Positions 13,085 to 16,573 of a DNA stretch of 16,573 nucleotides are shown piece by piece. A program made the translations under genes and the position numbers. The notes under the pieces were generated by a model. It saw nothing but the letters and a program-made list of their open reading frames with translations. It did not search any database and was not told the origin of the DNA. The first letter of the stretch is position 1; the number at the start of each line of letters is the position of its first letter. The DNA lies in NCBI GenBank assembly GCA_050943215.1, contig JBMNOU010000041.1:1-16573 (forward strand), written 5' to 3'. This DNA comes from JBMNOU01 sp050943215 (GTDB taxonomy: Bacteria; Bacillota; Clostridia; Christensenellales; SZUA-584).

Positions 13085-13938
13085 AGTTTATTTAATTCCT
13101 CCAAATATACCCTTCTCATCTCTGCAGCGTCTTCCGCCATTGTTCCTTTAGATTCGCATATCAGCACAGGCTCAAGGCCGCGTTTAACAATCAACTTTGC
13201 AAGAGGCGTAAAATCCGGCCCAAATTCGGTATCTGCAAATGTCCTGTGCATCCTTTCTCCCGCTGCTGTAAATTCGATCCGAGAAAAATGGGCATGAAAT
13301 CGTTTTGCCCGGTACTCTCCAAGGGTATCGGCAAGCTTGTCCAGAATATATGCGTAGTCTTCTTCAGTTCTGATGGCACCCCTGCCCCGTGCGTGCAGAT
13401 GTCCGAAATCTATGGCCGGAACAATCCGCTCGTCAAGGCTGCAAAGAGAGATCACCTCATCCAAGTCGCCGATCTGTTTTATTCTACCCATCGTTTCAGG
13501 ACATATTTCTGTTTCCCAAAGACCTTGTTCTTTCAGATGATCAACTGCAGTCAAAAGAGCCTTTTTTACCTGAGCAAAAGCGATATCGCGCTCTGCCTTA
13601 CCTAAAGATCCGGGATGGAACACCACGCGCCGTGCCCCCATCCATTTAGCCGCAGCAGCCGACTCGGCTAGATAACGCAAGTTGGCTTTTGCCTTGTCCG
13701 GCTCTTCCGTAGCCAGATTGATGTAATACGGCGCATGCACGCTAAGTATCACGCCATTTTCCGCCGCTTTTTTTCCGATCAGCTCGGCGGTAGTGTGGGA
13801 GAGACGCACACCTCGGCCAAATGAATACTCATATGCGTCAAGACCCATATCTGCAATCCAGGCAAAAGCCTCATAGGTATGCTTGTACCCCTTCTTATAA
13901 AAACTATCTGAGTTGCCAGCAGGCCCAAAATGTATCAT
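13081..13938 (-). CDS. Endonuclease IV-like TIM barrel protein
   Basis: A 285-residue AP endonuclease family 2 protein. Candidate metal ligands align with Nfo: His68 (SVHAPYYINL), His108 (VVFHPGS), Glu148 (CPETMG), Asp177 and His180 (IDFGHLHARG), His215/217 (FHAHFS), His231 and Glu262 (CESKG). The N terminus MIHFGPAGNSDSFYKKG and the motif HAHFSRIE mark the clostridial subgroup rather than classical Nfo, so true AP endonuclease activity is not assured; it may act on another phosphorylated or sugar substrate. The ATG at 13938 has AAGGAG, 11 bases away, somewhat far. The gene begins 43 bases after sigK with no terminator between, and its end overlaps the aminopeptidase start. Confidence 0.88.
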   Translation of the reverse strand: MIHFGPAGNSDSFYKKGYKHTYEAFAWIADMGLDAYEYSFGRGVRLSHTTAELIGKKAAENGVILSVHAPYYINLATEEPDKAKANLRYLAESAAAAKWMGARRVVFHPGSLGKAERDIAFAQVKKALLTAVDHLKEQGLWETEICPETMGRIKQIGDLDEVISLCSLDERIVPAIDFGHLHARGRGAIRTEEDYAYILDKLADTLGEYRAKRFHAHFSRIEFTAAGERMHRTFADTEFGPDFTPLAKLIVKRGLEPVLICESKGTMAEDAAEMRRVYLEELNKL

Positions 13939-13981
13939 ATATGTCTTAACTCCTTCAGGCCAATATTAAACCTTGTTTTGC

Positions 13982-14677
13982 TTAAAGTCCAGTGTTTTTT
14001 GCCAGCTCATCCGCGAGCTTTGCAATAGCTTTGCTTTCGATACGCGACACATATGACCGGGATATACCTGTCTTTTTGGCAATTTCACGCTGTGTCTGCG
14101 GTCGCATTCCGTTTAAGCCATAACGCATCTCGATCACGGCCTTTTCTCTTTTTGTCAGGCATTTTCCAAGTAGTCCATATAGCTTTTTCGTCTGTATGCG
14201 AAGCTCCGCCTGCTCAGAGACAAGGTCTTCCCGCGTACCCAGTATATCGATCAGGGAAATCTCATTGCCTTCTTTGTCTATACCTATCGGATCACTTAAG
14301 GATACTTCGCATTTCATTTTTTTACTTGACCTTAGCGCCATCAGTACTTCATTCTCAATACATTTTGCCGCATACGTAGCAAGCTGTGTGCCTTTTTTGG
14401 GCAGAAACGAGTTGACGGCTTTAATCAGTCCAATTGTGCCGATAGAAATCAGATCGTCGCCTGAAAGCGAAGTGTTTTGGTACTTTTTTACGATATGGGC
14501 AACAAGCCTTAAATTATGCTCGACCAGCTTGTTTTTCGCTTGTTCATCACCCTTTGCGCATTTTAACAGGCATTCCGTTTCTTCCTCTTTGGTCAATGGT
14601 TTGGGGAACGTTTTACCAGAAGAGAGATATCCCGCAAAAATAAGCAGGTCTTTTATGATACTGATAAATTCGAACAT
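13982..14677 (-). CDS. sigK: RNA polymerase sporulation sigma factor SigK (pro-sigma-K)
   Basis: A 231-residue late mother-cell sigma factor, complete and not interrupted by a skin-type element. The first 16 or so residues are hydrophobic (MFEFISIIKDLLIFAG) and precede YLSSGKTFPKPL, aligned with the cleavage region of B. subtilis pro-sigma-K, so processing by an SpoIVFB-type protease is expected. Region 2: VEHNLRLVAHIVKKYQNT, DLISIGTIGLIKAV and ATYAAKCIENEVLMALRS. The linker SLSDPIGIDKEGNEISLIDIL is diagnostic of SigK. Region 4 ends with TQREIAKKTGISRSYVSRIE. The ATG at 14677 follows GGAGG at 6 bases. Both lie within a strong inverted repeat (14673-14711) that could hide the start in the mRNA. 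Confidence 0.97.
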   Translation of the reverse strand: MFEFISIIKDLLIFAGYLSSGKTFPKPLTKEEETECLLKCAKGDEQAKNKLVEHNLRLVAHIVKKYQNTSLSGDDLISIGTIGLIKAVNSFLPKKGTQLATYAAKCIENEVLMALRSSKKMKCEVSLSDPIGIDKEGNEISLIDILGTREDLVSEQAELRIQTKKLYGLLGKCLTKREKAVIEMRYGLNGMRPQTQREIAKKTGISRSYVSRIESKAIAKLADELAKNTGL

Positions 14678-14711
14678 AGAAAGCCTCCATATTAATGGTT
14701 CTTTCTATGTT
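14673..14711 (-). promoter_or_regulatory. Hairpin covering the sigK ribosome binding site and start codon
   Basis: AACATAGAAAG (minus strand 14711-14701) is exactly complementary to CTTTCTATGTT (14683-14673), 11 bp. Inside it CCAT/ATGG (14695-14698 with 14687-14690) forms a further 4 bp around a 4-base loop. The sigK ATG (14675-14677) is in the outer stem, and GGAGG (14684-14688) spans the inner stem and internal loop. If the transcript starts upstream of 14711, translation start would be blocked until the stem opens. Confidence 0.7.
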
Positions 14712-14926
14712 TATGAAAAAAAAAAGCGCCTAATCAGCCAAATATAAACTTTTTACTAGAACCGTATTTTGGTACACGCTTATGTGCATGCTTTCATGTT
14801 CAAGTTCGTAAGGTCTATTAGGCTAACCCGGCTCCCATATCAAAAGGCTATCTAGCTGCCCTCTGCTAAACATCCTAACAGATAGAAAAATTTATGTCTT
14901 TTAACAACCCAAAACTTTTGGTTCTC
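14712..14926. other. Intergenic region upstream of sigK, no gene seen
   Basis: No ORF of note. The minus strand has an AACCAAAAG/TTTTGGGTT repeat at 14905-14923 that may weakly terminate the upstream operon. It also has a GC-richer stretch at about 14818-14872, unlike the AT-rich flanks, and a run of ten T bases at about 14716-14725. The sigK promoter should lie here. CATAAACA at 14708-14715 resembles a sigma-E -10 (CATACAnT), but no convincing -35 is seen. Confidence 0.5.
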
Positions 14927-15214
14927 TCAAAACTTTTTTTCAAGCCTATGTTCGGTTAAATCAGCTATTTTTTTTATACGGTCGTTGACCATATTGTGAA
15001 AACATACCGGCAGATGATCCCCATGGCCTCTGTGTACAATCACGCACGAGCGGCACTCGCCATGAAGAGTACACGCCTCTGTACACGGGCAATGATCTGC
15101 TACAGTCTCATCCACCTCTTTTAAAAATTCGTGCTGTAGCCGCATCCCTTTGTCTTTGTCTCCGGCGAGACAATGATTAAGCGCTTCAATCTCCTTGTTG
15201 TTATTGTCTATCAT
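14927..15214 (-). CDS. Small cysteine-rich protein (possible metal-binding)
   Basis: A 95-residue protein with an N-terminal helical part (residues 1-38, LAGDKDKGMRLQHEFLKEV) and a C-terminal Cys/His cluster: Cys42, Cys44, Cys48, Cys54, Cys57, Cys71, with His51, His61, His64 and His67 interspersed. The stretch CPCTEACTLHGECRSCVIVH followed by DHLPVCF resembles the small DUF6485-type cysteine-cluster proteins of anaerobes, and probably binds Zn or an Fe-S cluster; the function is unknown. The ATG at 15214 follows AAGGGG. It starts 12 bases after the U32 gene, so it is part of the mltG-U32 operon. Confidence 0.85.
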   Translation of the reverse strand: MIDNNNKEIEALNHCLAGDKDKGMRLQHEFLKEVDETVADHCPCTEACTLHGECRSCVIVHRGHGDHLPVCFHNMVNDRIKKIADLTEHRLEKKF

Positions 15215-15226
15215 TTTCAGAACCCC

Positions 15227-16465
15227 TTATATATTATTTGGAACATCAACGGTTTCCCGTTTTGTTCTCAGCATATCTCCTGGCTGCAAATCAAAAGGGC
15301 AATTGATAAAAAGTGCCTCCTTTGGATGCGGAGCGCTATCACGGCGTTCTTGGTCCTTTGTCAATATTTCATTAACGGTAAATATACCATTGATTGTAGG
15401 TGACAGTACGTCAAGCTGATCACCAACCAAGAATTTGCCTCTTTGTTCAATCAGTATACGCCCATGCGTGTCTCTCTTTTCTCTGACAACACCTACAAAA
15501 TCGTATATACGCCTGGGTTTGCTATGCAATATATCCTGTCCTTGATCTCTTGGGTCGCCGTAATAGAACCCTGTCGTAAAGGCACGGCTACCCGCTTTGT
15601 TCACCTCATCTAAAAGCGCTCGGTCAAATTCTTTATCTGCGGCAAGATTGTCGAGCGCACGCCGGTAAGCGTGGGTCACGCACGCTACATAATACGCAGA
15701 CTTCATCCGTCCTTCTATCTTCAACGATACCACCCCCACATCGGTCAGATCGCGAAGATGGGAAAGCATATTAAGATCCTTAGAATTAAAGATATATGTA
15801 CCGCGATCATCCGAAAATACGGGGAAATATTCTCCATCGTACCCTTTTTCACTGATATAATATTCCCATCTGCACGGCTGCGCGCAGGCACCCTGGTTGC
15901 TACCTCTTCCTGTAAAATAATTGCTTAAAAGACACCGCCCCGAATACGATATGCACATCGCGCCATGGACAAACGCTTCGAATTCGAGCGTTTCGGGAGT
16001 ATTTTTCCGGATATCGGCAATCTCTTGCAGCGATAATTCACGCGACAAAACAATACGCGATACACCTTGGGTATGCCAAAACAATGCACTATGAGAGTTG
16101 GTGGTATTGGCCTGCGTGCTCAAATGAATGCAAACCTCTGGTGCAACGCGACGGACGACGCTCAAAACACCGGGATCGGAAATGATAAACGCGTCAACGC
16201 CCGCGTCTTGGAGTCCCGCTATATATTCTTTAAAGCCGTCAAAATCGCGCTGATGAAACACCGCATTTAAAGTAATATATATGCGTTTGCCGTGGCGATG
16301 GATATATTGAGCTGCCGATTTGATTTCTTCTAGAGAAAAATTATCCGCAAATGCGCGAAGCCCATACGCTTTTCCCGAAGCGTATACGGCATCCGCACCA
16401 AAATATACCGCAGCCTCAAGGCTTTCTCTGCTGCCGGCCGGTGCAAGAAGTTCAATTTGTCTCAT
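15227..16465 (-). CDS. U32 family tRNA hydroxylation protein (TrhP type)
   Basis: A 412-residue U32 'peptidase' family protein. Family members TrhP (YegQ; YrrN/YrrO in Bacillus) take part in prephenate-dependent 5-hydroxyuridine formation at tRNA position 34. The N terminus IELLAPAGSRESLEAAVYFGADAVY is the usual barrel start. The signature EAFVHGAMCISYSGRC (residues 163-178), continuing with SNYFTGRGSNQGACAQPCRW, contains four cysteines (171, 178, 194, 198), suggesting a metal or Fe-S site. KIEGRMKS (249-256) is also conserved. ATG at 16465 is preferred, with GAG 8 bases upstream and a family-like N terminus; ATG at 16471 is an in-frame alternative. It overlaps the end of mltG. Only one U32 gene is seen, where Bacillus has two. 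Confidence 0.93.
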   Translation of the reverse strand: MRQIELLAPAGSRESLEAAVYFGADAVYASGKAYGLRAFADNFSLEEIKSAAQYIHRHGKRIYITLNAVFHQRDFDGFKEYIAGLQDAGVDAFIISDPGVLSVVRRVAPEVCIHLSTQANTTNSHSALFWHTQGVSRIVLSRELSLQEIADIRKNTPETLEFEAFVHGAMCISYSGRCLLSNYFTGRGSNQGACAQPCRWEYYISEKGYDGEYFPVFSDDRGTYIFNSKDLNMLSHLRDLTDVGVVSLKIEGRMKSAYYVACVTHAYRRALDNLAADKEFDRALLDEVNKAGSRAFTTGFYYGDPRDQGQDILHSKPRRIYDFVGVVREKRDTHGRILIEQRGKFLVGDQLDVLSPTINGIFTVNEILTKDQERRDSAPHPKEALFINCPFDLQPGDMLRTKRETVDVPNNI

Positions 16466-16573
16466 ACGCATCGCTCTGAGTCAATTGATTAAACGCTTGT
16501 TTGTTGGCATTCTGTTCTTTAAGTGTTTTTGCAAACACCAGCTCACCCGTTTCAGGGTCTTTATTACAAAAAT
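16452..16573 (-). CDS. mltG: MltG endolytic transglycosylase, C-terminal end (partial)
   Basis: The last 39 codons of a gene entering from the right edge, ending with TGA at 16452-16454. The sequence FCNKDPETGELVFAKTLKEQ followed by NANKQAF matches the conserved end of MltG/YceG, the membrane-bound lytic transglycosylase that cuts nascent peptidoglycan strands. In Bacillus, yrrL (mltG) also lies upstream of the U32 genes. The end overlaps the start of the U32 gene by 14-20 bases, so the two are coupled. The identification rests on a short C-terminal match plus neighbourhood. Confidence 0.75.
   Translation of the reverse strand, partial: FCNKDPETGELVFAKTLKEQNANKQAFNQLTQSDAYETN

Noticed and set aside
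13982..14677. skin-type interruption of sigK
   Set aside because: The gene reads through in one frame with all sigma regions, so there is no inserted element.
1..16573. CRISPR arrays, insertion sequences, defence or biosynthetic clusters
   Set aside because: No regularly spaced repeats, terminal inverted repeats with transposase, or relevant gene families were seen; apart from the left edge the content is core genome.

Overview
The window is a piece of chromosome from an endospore-forming, low-to-medium GC member of the Firmicutes (Bacillota), most likely an anaerobic clostridial lineage. Three separate sporulation loci support this: spoIIGA-sigE, gerM and sigK. The other support is an iscR-iscS-iscU cluster, an ireB-ruvX-DUF1292 group, and an aldo/keto reductase with a two-[4Fe-4S] ferredoxin tail, a type common in anaerobes. 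Genus cannot be read from the sequence. Every convincing complete gene lies on the minus strand, so genes read from the right edge to the left edge.

Layout in the direction of transcription (right to left): the C-terminal end of mltG; a U32-family tRNA hydroxylation protein (trhP type); a small cysteine-rich protein; about 250 bases of leader containing a strong hairpin over the sigK start; sigK; then a TIM-barrel endonuclease IV-like gene, an M24 aminopeptidase and efp, closed by a strong terminator. Next come a CDF metal transporter, gerM, a 253-base gap where rph sits in Bacillus subtilis, rdgB, and a YfcE-type phosphodiesterase. A 440-base regulatory region with Spo0A-type boxes leads into spoIIGA and sigE. 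Then comes hsp20 behind a perfect CIRCE element, the iscR-iscS-iscU operon, a 53-codon membrane-anchored small protein, and ireB / ferredoxin-aldo-keto reductase / ruvX / DUF1292. The left end holds tRNA-Arg(ACG) with its own consensus promoter and terminator, followed by a degraded plus-strand fragment that may be the tail of a tyrosine recombinase.

Functional themes: (1) sporulation: pro-sigma-E and its protease SpoIIGA, pro-sigma-K, and GerM of the mother cell-forespore channel; (2) Fe-S cluster biogenesis with an IscR-type repressor; (3) translation and RNA/nucleotide hygiene (EF-P, TrhP, RdgB, RuvX); (4) stress control (HrcA/CIRCE, IreB).

The most noteworthy non-coding signals are the hairpin that buries the sigK start codon and Shine-Dalgarno sequence, the Spo0A-box array with 22-bp-spaced promoter elements before spoIIGA, the long spoIIGA/sigE overlap, and the replacement of rph by a terminator-like stem. 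I did not find CRISPR arrays, insertion sequences or a clearly novel multi-gene system.
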